Below are positions 25,501 to 34,128 of a DNA stretch of 64,000 bases, in pieces (the stretch's first letter is position 1; every line of letters begins with the position of its first letter). The notes under the pieces were generated by a model, which worked only from the letters and a program-made list of their open reading frames with translations, did no database searches and had not been told where the DNA came from. The position numbers and the translations under genes were made by a program. The stretch is from the NCBI GenBank assembly GCA_964631325.1, contig CAZVWJ010000005.1, positions 1 to 64,000 of the forward strand. Direction: 5' to 3'. This DNA comes from CAZVWJ01 sp964631325. GTDB lineage: Bacteria > T1Sed10-126.

Positions 25501-28500
25501 TTCAACTTGCCGCCAGCGCAACTTACTACTGGCGGGTCCGGGCCCGGGACAAAACAGGCTCGCTCTCCGGAGACACGGTGGGCACATTTTCGACGAACGC
25601 GGCTGAAATCAGCGCCTACCAGCCCGTGGACAACACGGCCAACCAGAACAACCTCGGACAAATCCAGGGGGGTTCTACTTCCGACTCGGCGATCACCTGG
25701 GAATGGCCGAGGGCCGAACATTCGCTGGGCTGGGCAATCAAGGATTACAACATCCAGGTGAGCACCGACTCCTCTTTTAATTCGGTACTGTTCTCCGACA
25801 CGCTCTACGGTTCGGCCGCCCTCGGGGGAACAACCACTTACACAATTTCTGACACGGTATTTCAGACTCAGCTCGAGCGGGGGGAAATGTATTACGCTCG
25901 TATAAGGGCCGGTGATACCGGCACACCCCAGAACTGGAGTGATTTTTCTGCTTCTTCCGACGGTATCTTTTTCAGTTTGAAAAATATTGATGCTCGAAAA
26001 GACGACTGGGCCGTGGATACCGGCTGGATCGGCGGCTCCATCCATTACTTCGGTGACTCGCTGTATGAAGGAATCTGGGCGGACACGGTCGGTGACCAGC
26101 GGGTCGACATCGGTTCCGTGGACGAATACCTCGACCTGAAAAATTTCCGAGTAGCCTCGGATCGAATCAACCTCTACCTATTGATTAATATGGCAAACTG
26201 GGACGGCAGTTCGCCCTACCTGCAGATTCCGCTCGATTACAACAACAGCGCTACAGAGCGGGTTTACCGGGGAACCGGAGAATATGACGAGGATAGCTAC
26301 ACCCACCCCGAGGCACCATGGAAATACATGCTGCACGTTTTAGTTGATCAGCAAGCGGTATGGGTTACAAACAATAATGCAAATATTTCCGGAGGTGGTG
26401 CATTCGAAACAGTGGGGACCGGCCGGTATACTGAAAATGCAAATGATTCATTTGTGGAAGTGGCAATCCCCTATAAATTTATTGATGGGGCGGAACAATA
26501 TACCGGGGAAACAATTTCACTTTCGCCGGCCGTCTTTTACTGGAATGAAGGACTGGCAGAATATGGTGCAAATAACTCTAACATCGTAGATTTGATTACC
26601 AATGAGGGCACATTTAACGAAATTGACGATCAGGTCGTGGACTTCACCTTTGACGTTAATTTTGATTCCCGGACCCGGGTTGCCTCGGTCCAGGCAACCC
26701 CCTACTCTTTCACGGGCACACCGGAAACTCCCAACCAGGATGGCTCACCAAAAGGCGAACACCGGGATTACATAATTTACAACATCTTCTCAACGGATCG
26801 CTGGCTTGACGGTGGTGGCCCCGAACCGTACGATCCAGATATGACAAGTGGTGATTACATGGGTACGGCAGAAAAAAAATCGCTTAATTACATCAATAAA
26901 TTGGGAGCAAACGCAATAAAACTCTCCCCAGAGGCCCAGTTTGGCGGCGGCGCCTGGGGTTACAACCAGTCGGATCTCTACCAGATCCAACGTAGTTACG
27001 TCGAGGACCATACCAACAAATACAACGGTTGGAACGATTTTGTTGATTTTCTCGCAGCCGCTAAACGCCACAACATCGTCGCCTTTCCCGACCTTGTGCC
27101 GGGCCAGATATACGGAAATCGTCAGAGCGGTGGAACCATTGAGAAAAATCCTTACATTGCTGCAAAAGAAGGCGGCTGTTCCCGTTTTGGCGGACGCCAG
27201 GTCTGGGAACACGCTTCCAACGCCCGCCAGTGGTTCGTTGATAACTCCCGATTTTTATACGGCTTGGGTGTGGAGGGGTTTCGCGTGGACAACCCTAAAT
27301 TCTACGGAGGCTGTGGCAGTTCCAATAATCGGGGGCACCAAGAAACAGCATATTATCGTCATTACTGGGATCAATTTGCTCCAAACCTGTATACTTTTGG
27401 CGAAATTCCCGCCGGACCCAGTACCATTGCGGGTTATATTCAAAACGGAGACCGGCTGAACGGGGCGAACGACGAGCCAACTATGGGCTCAATTCACTCC
27501 TGGTCCGAGGGCCACTCAGCAGCGGACTTGAAAAATGCGCTGGACGGAAATATCTCCGCTTACGTAGGGTCTGTGCGCCCGGCAAACACGGCAATGTTAG
27601 AGAACCACGACGGTAGTGCACGGCTCTGGCACGAGGTCGGCGAGGATATCTACAACGTACAAAACAATTTTCTCTGGCTGGCGGTCAACCCTTACAACCC
27701 ATACTGGATGTATGGAGACGAAAAAGCGTTTGGTGGAAAAAAAGATTGCACTTATCCAGGCTGGGATTGCTCTGGAGACATCGGAACCGGTGAAAACGGG
27801 GTAACCAGGAAATTCTGGTTTGACTGCGCCAACGACCCGGGCGGACTGTGCACGGAAGCAATCAAGGGGACAGTCGGCGATGCGATGGCCGCACGGGCTA
27901 TTTTTGACGCTTTAACCTTTGACTACAATTCATTCACCTGGGAAAGAACGGATAATGAATGCAACGGCTGTGCGATTATTGATCGCGGCGGGGGGGTGGG
28001 CGAAGTTATCGTCCTGCTTAATCCGACGGATGGTTCTGCCTCTTTTGACAATATTCCGGTTGACAACACCGGTGGTTGCTACGAAGATTGGATGCCGGGG
28101 GGCGGGGGATATATTTGTGACGGAGATAATGACGGAGATTTGAATTCTTATAGCGTGGACGGAAATTATGCCGCCATTTTAAAAGAAGGCGGTTTTGATA
28201 AAACCCAGCTTGAGGTCCAGAATGCGCCCGAAGGCGGGATTATCTCCGTTTCCGCCCAAGGACAGGAGCCTTTGAGCACCTGGACCCGGGAAGTTGGTTC
28301 CAGTGGCTCGATGACAGTAACCCGGCTGCTGCAGGGGACCTACGACATTCATTTTTGGGCCCCCAATATGGAATACCAGATTACCTCGAAAACACTGGAT
28401 GGCTCAGATACTTACGACCCAAACGAGCACACCGGCAACGTAGTTGCGCCGGGACCGCCAGCGGCTCCCCTCGGCCTCCGAGCGGAAGCCCGAGACGAGG

Positions 28501-30356
28501 CAGTAGTCTTAGAGTGGGAGGATAACACGGAAATTGATTGTGAAAGATACGAAATCTGGCGAGCCAAGGGCGAGCCAAGTAATTTTGAAAAAGTCATCGA
28601 AGTAATGAACTCAACTTACTACGACAACGATCTGGACAAAACTGATAAATTAACCAATGGAACCCGGTATTACTACAAACTCCGGGCCGTAGACCGTAAC
28701 GGCAACAAGAGTGCTTTTACAAACGTGACTCCCGTGGTGCCAAATGACGTTTCGATCACCTTTCAGATTGACTTGAGCAACTCAGGGCTGGCTGTGGATT
28801 CGATTAAAAAAGTTTACATGGAGGGTAATAGCAAGCAATTAGGCCGTCATGACATGAGTGGAGTTACCTCTTATCCCAAGGATCCTCTGGTAGAAATGAA
28901 GGAAGTCGGTCGGAATATCTGGGAAGTTACCCTGGATGGATTTAACCCGACAGAGCTCGTGCAATACGTCCATCTCGTTGAATACAATAACCCAGATTGG
29001 GAATGGAGCACCGAATATGGTTCCTTTCAGTCTTCAATCACATTTGAGGATGGTCGGGATTTCTTCGTTCCCGCCCCCTCGAAGGAAGCACATACCATCG
29101 TTCGACAGTGGAATACAGAGGGAAACCAGGCTCCACAAAATCCGATTGGACTGTCAACCGCCTGTGCGAACCAAAAAGCAAAGTTGGGCTGGTCCCTGAA
29201 CTACGAAGCCGACATAAAGGGCTATCGCATCTACCGCAGTTCAACCAGTTCCGACAAAACGGACATGAATCTAATTAACTCCACTGACTCCCGGGTAGTA
29301 ACTTACACTGACCTCGGGTTAACTAACGGAGATACTTACTGGTACCGGATGAAAGCAGAAGACTTTGCCGGCAAACTGAGTCCTTTTTCGGCCCCGGTCT
29401 CCGTAGTCCCGTGTGAAAGCGGAGACACTTTTGCAACGGTAGCCCCCACCAATCTGGCCCTCCAGTCCATAGGAAAAAATAAGATAAAACTTACCTGGGA
29501 TCGAGTTACCGATCCTAACATGGCCGGCTATCACGTTTACCGGGATACGGAAACAGGGATAGAATTAACCGCTGAAAATAAGCTTAACGAAACCTTGCTC
29601 AGCGGAAAGCTAAACCCCACTTTTGTGGATGAAAACGCCTCTCCGGGCGTAAAGTATCATTACACAGTAACCACGGCAAATACAGTGGGAACGGAAAGTG
29701 ACAGTGCTTCGGAAAAATCCGCGCAACTATCCCGGGTAACTTTCCGGGTCGATCCAGGGGGGATTTCAAACATAAATAGCATGCAAATCCGTTCCGGCAA
29801 ACCGTTTATCGGCCGGTCTCCGGGAGACACTATGAGCCCCGAATCCAACAGTACGTTCTATCGTTATACAACTGACCTGATCAGCGGTAGACCTTTTCAA
29901 TATCGTTATGCTTATAACCGAGCCCACCCCGAGGCGGACTGGAGTACGACCTCCTCAGGAGACCGAAAGATTACCGTGCCCGCGGTGAGCTCCAAGACCT
30001 ATACCCAGGACTGGCAAGGCCAGCCGGTTCAGGTGATGAACACCAGCGGCCAGCCAGACACCCAGGCCGTGTGGCTCTTCTGGGACAAAAATATAGGTGA
30101 TACCGACGTGGTGGGCTATAATGTTTACCGGCAAACGGAAAACGGTAAATTCGTGGGGCCACTTAACAATTCACCAATTAGCAACAAACTTTACCACGTG
30201 ACCGAATTGGAAGACGGCTCTAACTTGAAAAACGGGACAAACTACTCCTTTACCATTCGGGCCCAGGACGGGGGCGATCTAGTCCTCGAGAGCGTAGATT
30301 CAAAAATAATTTCAGTAACTCCTAACAAACCAGTTTATGTTCACTTCAGGAATTAG
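19536..30356 (+). CDS. Giant secreted multidomain alpha-glucan protein with GH13 amylase domain, 3606 aa
   Basis: A signal peptide (residues 1-29) is followed by a possible starch-binding module (IYYRGPHNSWP), an Ig-like region to about 380, four FnIII-like repeats (about 382-790), two DOMON/CBM9-like parts (DGDLSDWPD near 1014, IDGSKDGPW near 1226), more sugar-binding and FnIII-like parts, a GH13 barrel (about 2410-2830), and C-terminal FnIII and E-set modules from 2974. GH13 catalytic residues are visible: nucleophile Asp2585 (GFRVDN), acid/base Glu2623 (FGEIPAG) and Asp2692 (ENHD). Region I reads DLVPGQ, so the usual NH pair is GQ. DT dipeptides are very common. There is no C-terminal sorting domain. 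It probably binds and degrades alpha-glucan at or beyond the cell surface. Confidence 0.85.
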   Translation: MIKYCGKTLWSLIFLSSLILVFSSPGYSAIYYRGPHNSWPNCGSIGSANEMVEIFNDQSGSNNRIMYEIRYLNSSEAYWSVCDGSTRYEDDEHSGNAQNLPGDWGLIAQTNNIAAQYNVVSDTLLFIFDADWATAEGRSYAHYGLALEYVINVRGSHNNYNNYSDTLTRTSTTEDTWTGEVYWDSKGDSVFKLIVGHEANDDNIGFIITNQYGGSGVVEFSAADTPTADTQVVRDRDVSGNDLTVRFPAPDTYYVEYHYPYQENTSTQLSLERKLNHFEVFNRPDSVTWNETFSISLRAVDRLGDTYSNYIGTADLTSSTGTLNISDTNIGNFQQGTGGETTVSLSIKETRGDVTFSFWDVDNDAYDSILYSGTTSIRVVRDTPTFSTATPTNISKSTAQLNMDFTDMGDYDEVEAYYEWRQEGAAGWNKTDTALRTTATAYDTQINGLTASETYVFRAVLDLKNGDTATADTRSFQTTSKITPTVTNQYAADTTVSQGKISVKFDTGDYDTVTVYFNWRADTVDAWEKTAEDTFYQPATDTETLTGLASDTDYRYQPILRYNDGQDTTAGSEATFRTAKDTPTITTDVVLDTGTDTVSIQGTYNTVDYETSAVSFQYRKSGLSTWNSTTDSTVSGSGNYSDTTGGLESAEKYEWRAFLKYNNEADTLVGDTQMFRTDTEPPSVTTSSASEIDTNSATLNGSWDAGSYNVDVYFQWRRLGDNTWKETSKNTKSKNSTDNYSAGINDLQVANYYEFRSAADTAGNGTIYGDTIVFFTTKSETMDLYCVGSFSDWIFNDTAVMFGYKSPLNKRKNIIRVDTGTEFKFATSGYSSDWGAGSGWADTSVDPSNVVWTLNGSPDDLNLSFENVSKNEFVTVTSQDNPGNIGEDFGFMKSAEQPVYLDWMENQQDIGESDTVGIEVHTSAVPGDSQNIFVRWSPDGWASDTVVMATGSGTSYTATIPAQEEPTTVEYYGLVTTANTATLETNPDLLTIHLNNNGGANYSYVAADQPIIVDGDLSDWPDTSILPAAGANDFRVLWGDTKLFIGFDRGSAFPINNGTDTTAIFTYIDNEDSASRSTTGAPASWTAHTLPVGFNYHFVFIPNSNGAGNEFVRLRAWSGSWQTINWTGNAIEHNNNGVAEMSIPWEDLDNPSQIRAHFHAVNDYNGYLWGRTPNANKSGYGVNLTTYLDYPDTTQSIKPNAGQWYKPTSFLSASDTSVVSFTPLIDGSKDGPWGDTPDVMSDGAKEPKGPTTGDGGVTFPDSGLVRGLYVTNDIDYLYVGWDAWGNRYDNSKSMHYGVVVGDSYADGFALDPWASTTQLYQYGAEVWQAGYIQDFQDNFASMIRYTMPGDTLAETGLTLGEDYSMSAENKWAETRIPLSEVNARIGDSVSVILYARHQGDKPGINDLAPYQSGVATNWADTAANIDAAQAVTYTIQEEFSDLSHIPNQTPIEGMSKMRSPLTPTSRNNVEITLSVTPSSLTDQGYLVYTTDAWISKDTVALNTEITSGASRYLIASIPNQTQGTSVEYYLQTATELTNYVYGTNDADTVTNSKSEAQNNAYQYTVQNSPPTAPDTVTLIPRTPARSDDLTVQTEGISEPDANDTTTVIFEWYKNGVQQASLTAEDTTFPYADTVSASNTATGDTWIVDARAGDGVDTSNPVASNAVKLSDFIDWTAPLPERVDEALLTDSEWVFRDKSGEQRSVESASNFDLEELRFKLTAENLYFRARFRDITDTALPLLGVSFDTDGQTGSGGTILADESNLNYGTQYYGSEARWEIQFMVHSAPPGKPIVELKTAPAGSWTEASDYGVYLSSQTDVLEVRIDRSELLGSGANLSLRTAIALFRTSGETAAAGDATKDYSTVDALDGVSIAPVYGTAPDSNDADFQLDAMAEDLEDGAMDFWFQLETTADSLAAGTAPERVDLLAPADGGSTSARKPSFTWEKPAENDSWDTVTSFQFEINETNDFSGSVLARYNLASGTTSFELPFQLAASATYYWRVRARDKTGSLSGDTVGTFSTNAAEISAYQPVDNTANQNNLGQIQGGSTSDSAITWEWPRAEHSLGWAIKDYNIQVSTDSSFNSVLFSDTLYGSAALGGTTTYTISDTVFQTQLERGEMYYARIRAGDTGTPQNWSDFSASSDGIFFSLKNIDARKDDWAVDTGWIGGSIHYFGDSLYEGIWADTVGDQRVDIGSVDEYLDLKNFRVASDRINLYLLINMANWDGSSPYLQIPLDYNNSATERVYRGTGEYDEDSYTHPEAPWKYMLHVLVDQQAVWVTNNNANISGGGAFETVGTGRYTENANDSFVEVAIPYKFIDGAEQYTGETISLSPAVFYWNEGLAEYGANNSNIVDLITNEGTFNEIDDQVVDFTFDVNFDSRTRVASVQATPYSFTGTPETPNQDGSPKGEHRDYIIYNIFSTDRWLDGGGPEPYDPDMTSGDYMGTAEKKSLNYINKLGANAIKLSPEAQFGGGAWGYNQSDLYQIQRSYVEDHTNKYNGWNDFVDFLAAAKRHNIVAFPDLVPGQIYGNRQSGGTIEKNPYIAAKEGGCSRFGGRQVWEHASNARQWFVDNSRFLYGLGVEGFRVDNPKFYGGCGSSNNRGHQETAYYRHYWDQFAPNLYTFGEIPAGPSTIAGYIQNGDRLNGANDEPTMGSIHSWSEGHSAADLKNALDGNISAYVGSVRPANTAMLENHDGSARLWHEVGEDIYNVQNNFLWLAVNPYNPYWMYGDEKAFGGKKDCTYPGWDCSGDIGTGENGVTRKFWFDCANDPGGLCTEAIKGTVGDAMAARAIFDALTFDYNSFTWERTDNECNGCAIIDRGGGVGEVIVLLNPTDGSASFDNIPVDNTGGCYEDWMPGGGGYICDGDNDGDLNSYSVDGNYAAILKEGGFDKTQLEVQNAPEGGIISVSAQGQEPLSTWTREVGSSGSMTVTRLLQGTYDIHFWAPNMEYQITSKTLDGSDTYDPNEHTGNVVAPGPPAAPLGLRAEARDEAVVLEWEDNTEIDCERYEIWRAKGEPSNFEKVIEVMNSTYYDNDLDKTDKLTNGTRYYYKLRAVDRNGNKSAFTNVTPVVPNDVSITFQIDLSNSGLAVDSIKKVYMEGNSKQLGRHDMSGVTSYPKDPLVEMKEVGRNIWEVTLDGFNPTELVQYVHLVEYNNPDWEWSTEYGSFQSSITFEDGRDFFVPAPSKEAHTIVRQWNTEGNQAPQNPIGLSTACANQKAKLGWSLNYEADIKGYRIYRSSTSSDKTDMNLINSTDSRVVTYTDLGLTNGDTYWYRMKAEDFAGKLSPFSAPVSVVPCESGDTFATVAPTNLALQSIGKNKIKLTWDRVTDPNMAGYHVYRDTETGIELTAENKLNETLLSGKLNPTFVDENASPGVKYHYTVTTANTVGTESDSASEKSAQLSRVTFRVDPGGISNINSMQIRSGKPFIGRSPGDTMSPESNSTFYRYTTDLISGRPFQYRYAYNRAHPEADWSTTSSGDRKITVPAVSSKTYTQDWQGQPVQVMNTSGQPDTQAVWLFWDKNIGDTDVVGYNVYRQTENGKFVGPLNNSPISNKLYHVTELEDGSNLKNGTNYSFTIRAQDGGDLVLESVDSKIISVTPNKPVYVHFRN

Positions 30357-30367
30357 GAGAAGAACAT

Positions 30368-31462
30368 ATGAAGAATGTTAACCGTCTGATAATTTTCTTA
30401 GTTGCAGGACTTATCATCCTGTGCTTCGGAGATAATATAGCAACATCCGGAGAATTTGCCGCCGAAAGCTGGTCCGAACTTTCACATTATCTGGCGGTCC
30501 ACCCGGGAACTCAAGAACCTGTCTGGAGTAACCCGGAAAATTCAAAAATAACCGAAGGAGCAGTGAAATTAAACCCCGTAGGGGACGGGACCTTTGAGAT
30601 AGTGCTAAAACTACAAGCCGGAGGAGATTATAACTATATTTTATTTGCGCGAACCGGCGATTCACCACCAACGGGTTTGCAAGCCAATTACGAATACTAC
30701 GATGCCGTGCCCGGGGGCGGACGGATCCAGGCCGGTACTCAGCCACTGGTGGATGCGGACACTACATTTACCCCGGCTTATTACAGCTCCGTGGGGTCCA
30801 ATTACGACAACCGCCGGGTCTTGAGTATCCCGAAAACACTGTCGGCCGGAGACTCACTTTACATTTATAATAATTTTGCCGGCCGCCAAACTCCACCGCG
30901 AAATTTTGCGGTGGGTCAATACGGAGATTCTGCTACTATGCTCGTCTGGGACTACCCGGTAGGCAACTGGGGAGCAAGCGGTGAATGGGCTAAAGCACCG
31001 GATGTTATTGCCGGAGGAACCTATACAATACTGCGTGGTCCGGACACGGCGAACCTCACCCCAATTGATTCTATTTCCGGGAATAAAAAAGTCTACGTTG
31101 ATACCGGACTCAACTCGGATTCGACTTATTATTACTCCATGATTGCCAAAGATCTCTACGGGGGCACCGACACCCAACCCTTTACGCAGTTAAGCAGTGA
31201 TACAACGGCGCCGGACAGCGTAAATTTGAGTAATCCTAAAATTCCCTGCATCTTTTTAGTTCATGGACTCGACTGGGAATACGTGCAAGAACACAACCAC
31301 AAAGTATATTTAACCCCCGATTCGGCCCAAAATAAATACTTTGCCCGAAGAATTCCAGGGGTAATAGCCCGAATAGACATGAAAGCGGGAAAGACACACC
31401 GGAGGGAAGGGATACTCCGTAACCAGTTAAAGCGAGAAAAAACTTCAGCCGGCGGTTATTGA
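30368..31462 (+). CDS. Secreted E-set/FnIII protein, 364 aa, possibly truncated
   Basis: Signal peptide (MKNVNRLIIFLVAGLIILCF), an N-terminal starch-binding-like E-set domain (about 45-110), a FnIII domain (about 180-285, NFAVGQYGDSATMLVWDYP) and the first part of a second E-set (IFLVHGLDWEYVQEHNHKVYL). It shares its domain order with the proteins at 32578 and 34129, but stops about 50 residues into the last domain and ends in an unlike basic tail, so it may be truncated. It lies 12 bp after the giant amylase gene, probably in the same operon. The function is probably alpha-glucan binding, by inference. Confidence 0.65.
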   Translation: MKNVNRLIIFLVAGLIILCFGDNIATSGEFAAESWSELSHYLAVHPGTQEPVWSNPENSKITEGAVKLNPVGDGTFEIVLKLQAGGDYNYILFARTGDSPPTGLQANYEYYDAVPGGGRIQAGTQPLVDADTTFTPAYYSSVGSNYDNRRVLSIPKTLSAGDSLYIYNNFAGRQTPPRNFAVGQYGDSATMLVWDYPVGNWGASGEWAKAPDVIAGGTYTILRGPDTANLTPIDSISGNKKVYVDTGLNSDSTYYYSMIAKDLYGGTDTQPFTQLSSDTTAPDSVNLSNPKIPCIFLVHGLDWEYVQEHNHKVYLTPDSAQNKYFARRIPGVIARIDMKAGKTHRREGILRNQLKREKTSAGGY

Positions 31463-32187
31463 GAAAGAGCTCTGTTAATTAATTTTTTGAAATTTTTGAA
31501 ATTTTTGTACCCTTCATAACGAGTGCCGTCGATAAAAAAAGTTGGGGTAGAATTGACGGGACGCCGGGAAGCTGAGGAAACTTTTTTACGAAATAAACCT
31601 CGAATATATGTGTCACTGCGGACACAATCGATAAATTTTCGTTTGACGGGAAAATTGAGACGGATCCCTGTTGAAATAAGTTTTCGATCAAGATTTTCCG
31701 GATTTCGCTTGTGAAGCGCCAGATAACGGCGCATGGTAACCTCCAGCCAGTCCCAATATTTGTTCTGCGCGGCCGCACAGCGGGCCGCGTTAGCCAGTTC
31801 TAAGGATGTCCTGGTTACCCGGAGAGGAAAATATTTACCGACCCAGAAGACAGTGTCGGACTTAATGTATTGACGATAAATTTTTGGAAAAACTCGAGCG
31901 TGAAAACGGCGACAGTGGGCACAGCCAAAAGCAAAGTATTCAACCACTTTAACCGGTGCTGTTGCCGAGCCCAGCGTATAGGTATCACCCATCGCCCGCC
32001 GGAGTTGAACCTTTCGCCGGGATTTAACACGGCCGGAGGGCTGGCGACAGGAAGAACGGTTTGCAGACGAAACACTACGTTCCCCACAGGAATTACAGGC
32101 GGCAATGGTTATCCCGGGGACAAATAACAGAAAAAGTGAAACTATGAAAAAAATTAAACAAAACCGCTTTTTAAGAATAAAAAACAT
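31456..32187 (-). CDS. DsbA-like thioredoxin-fold protein, exported
   Basis: About 243 aa from ATG 32187, which has GGAG upstream; the frame is open to 32229. The signal sequence (ILKKRFCLIFFIVSLFLLF) is followed by a short Cys-rich segment (CNSCGERS) and a DsbA/Thioredoxin_4 domain with active site FGCAHC and cis-proline NSTPTFFIDG. It probably oxidises thiols of exported proteins; several proteins in this window contain cysteines in extracellular parts (for example the GH13 domain of the giant protein). Convergent with the 364-aa gene, with a 7-bp overlap. The next gene upstream is divergent. Confidence 0.85.
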   Translation of the reverse strand: MFFILKKRFCLIFFIVSLFLLFVPGITIAACNSCGERSVSSANRSSCRQPSGRVKSRRKVQLRRAMGDTYTLGSATAPVKVVEYFAFGCAHCRRFHARVFPKIYRQYIKSDTVFWVGKYFPLRVTRTSLELANAARCAAAQNKYWDWLEVTMRRYLALHKRNPENLDRKLISTGIRLNFPVKRKFIDCVRSDTYIRGLFRKKVSSASRRPVNSTPTFFIDGTRYEGYKNFKNFKKLINRALSQ

Positions 32188-32326
32188 AATTTGTAACTCC
32201 GGTTTAGCAATAGCTATCCCTGACTGCACAGTTTATTCTATCGGTTTGTAATTTTATTTCAATCGTACTGCAGAAATAAATGGAGGGAAAAAACAAATAA
32301 GAACTAATTATCTATCCTACCTCGTT

Positions 32327-32384
32327 CAAAACCTCAAAATAAATCCTCTCTCCCATCAAGGGGCGGGATCATTTTGAGGTTTTG
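32327..32384. repeat. REP-like palindrome R5 with perfect 14-bp ends
   Basis: CAAAACCTCAAAAT and its exact complement ATTTTGAGGTTTTG close a 58-bp element that encloses CTCTCTCCCATCAAGGGG. This is the most compact, cleanest copy of the REP-like family. Confidence 0.75.
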
Positions 32385-32401
32385 TCCTCGTTTTGATTGA
32401 T

Positions 32402-32430
32402 TTGACATGGTCCTTGTATTGTGATATAGT
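32402..32430 (+). promoter_or_regulatory. Sigma-70-type promoter
   Basis: TTGACA (32402-32407), a 17-bp spacer and TATAGT (32425-32430) are near consensus. The start codon of the next gene (GTG 32578) is about 140 bp downstream, implying a long leader. The leader contains no obvious known riboswitch. Confidence 0.75.
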
Positions 32431-32577
32431 AAGGATCGGAGAGTCAGTTATTGTATCTATGGGCCTGGAAAATTTCATAAGTAGGGTGGTCTAAGTTCAA
32501 GCATAATTATTAATTAAACTATTCTTAAATCATAACCTCGGATAATTCTATCATTTTCCCCTGGAGGGTTTAAAACC

Positions 32578-33876
32578 GTGAAGAAACAATTCATTTTCAC
32601 TTTTATAACGGTAATTTTTATAGTTACAATAACTATAACCCCACAAGTAGTCAGTGCCACCCAGATCACAGGAACCGGAGGCCCCGGAGTAGCCGGAGAT
32701 ACCCAGGTTTCTCAACATACCCCAAGCGGCCCTTATGCAGACTTTAAAAAGGCAATCGAATTTACTTCCCTCTGCCCCCCCAACATGTCGGACTCCAGTG
32801 TGGGCGGCCAAGACTGCGCGGCTGTAATGGAGCCGGTAGGTGACGGCTCTTATGCTCTGAATATACAGCTTTTTGAAGGAGCCGATTATACTTACCGCTT
32901 CATTTACAACCTCGGTGATTCTGCAGCCGATTTTACCGACACGTGGACAGACGCGGTAAGCAGCCAGCGTTACGATAAAAAGCGAACAATTACGGTACCA
33001 GGGCTGAAGAATACAGATACAGCCGCCAATATCGCTTACAATTACTTAGGCCACGCGAAGGTAGAAATTGGACCCAGCGAAGTTGCAAGCGGGGATACTA
33101 TGTTAAAAGCAGATTCCAACAGCTACCTCACGACCATTCCCCGTTCAACGGAAAACGTAAGTCTCGTCAGCGGTAATGATACACCGAGCTTCGGGGGGGA
33201 CAATGCCTATAATTTTTCAACCGCGCAGCGCGGCCAAGCAGAAGTTCGGCTTACGTGGGAAATGAATGCCGGTTCCCCGGGGGGGCTCGGAGCAACTGTT
33301 GAAGGGTTCCAGGAATTTACCTCGGATACATCACAAGCTTCTCCCTACGGTTATCGGATTCTCCGGGCAAAAGTCAATTCAGACACAGAAAGTACAGTAA
33401 GCAACAACGACCAGTTGGTCGGAGTCAACGGGCTTGTTTTCTACGACACGGTTGTTAAAAATAAAACCGGTGATACTTACTGGTCCCCAAGCCGCAAAGC
33501 AACTGATAATACTGAAGATAGTGAAGCGGTCGCCAATCAGATGGAGGGATGGTATAACAAACAGGCTTATTATGATACCGGGATTTCCGGAAACGCCGGT
33601 GATACGTATGTTTACACCGTTCTCTGGACAGACGCTTACGGACACGATCAACCACTCGCTCTTCAGGCTCACAGTTCCGGTTACGATACTTTTGTGATCG
33701 GTGAACCTAAAACAGTCATCTTTATTGTTGAGAATTTTGAGGAAGACGCGACCTTTGGCGACGACAACAAGGGGAAAGTTAAAATCACCCCCTGGGTCAA
33801 CGGAGTGCCCCGTAACGATAAAGCGTTCTGGGCCCCGGCCAGACGCGTGGTTCTCGACAACAATTCCCAGGGCTGA
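32578..33876 (+). CDS. Secreted E-set/FnIII protein, 432 aa, paralogue of the 30.4 and 34.1 kb proteins
   Basis: GTG 32578 follows GGAGGG. Signal peptide about 1-25, then a starch-binding-like E-set (DGSYALNIQLFEGADYTYRF near 95), a FnIII domain (about 215-375) and the first strands of a further E-set (TVIFIVENFEEDA) that ends early, in VVLDNNSQG. The 34.1 kb paralogue continues at this point with more E-sets and a sorting domain, so this copy looks truncated. After the stop, another frame stays open for about 20 codons, compatible with an old frameshift but not proof. Rich in DT dipeptides (GDTYWS, AGDTYVY). Confidence 0.6.
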   Translation: MKKQFIFTFITVIFIVTITITPQVVSATQITGTGGPGVAGDTQVSQHTPSGPYADFKKAIEFTSLCPPNMSDSSVGGQDCAAVMEPVGDGSYALNIQLFEGADYTYRFIYNLGDSAADFTDTWTDAVSSQRYDKKRTITVPGLKNTDTAANIAYNYLGHAKVEIGPSEVASGDTMLKADSNSYLTTIPRSTENVSLVSGNDTPSFGGDNAYNFSTAQRGQAEVRLTWEMNAGSPGGLGATVEGFQEFTSDTSQASPYGYRILRAKVNSDTESTVSNNDQLVGVNGLVFYDTVVKNKTGDTYWSPSRKATDNTEDSEAVANQMEGWYNKQAYYDTGISGNAGDTYVYTVLWTDAYGHDQPLALQAHSSGYDTFVIGEPKTVIFIVENFEEDATFGDDNKGKVKITPWVNGVPRNDKAFWAPARRVVLDNNSQG

Positions 33877-34128
33877 ATGCCATTGGTCTCCTTCCCAATT
33901 TGGAGGTCATAACCCGGGGAGAGGGTTAAGAAACCAAACTTAGCCCATGGGGAGGCGATTGTATATATCCTTCCTAAAAGCGGGGTGTTCCGGACACCTG
34001 AAACCAAAAATTGTTTCCCCACCCCTCCCCCCTCTTTTTTGTTTGCCCTGCCAGGAATAAATGCAGGATAAGGTGGTTATTTTAAGTAGCATACGTACTG
34101 GTGATTAACTTTTCCCGGTGAGGGATTC

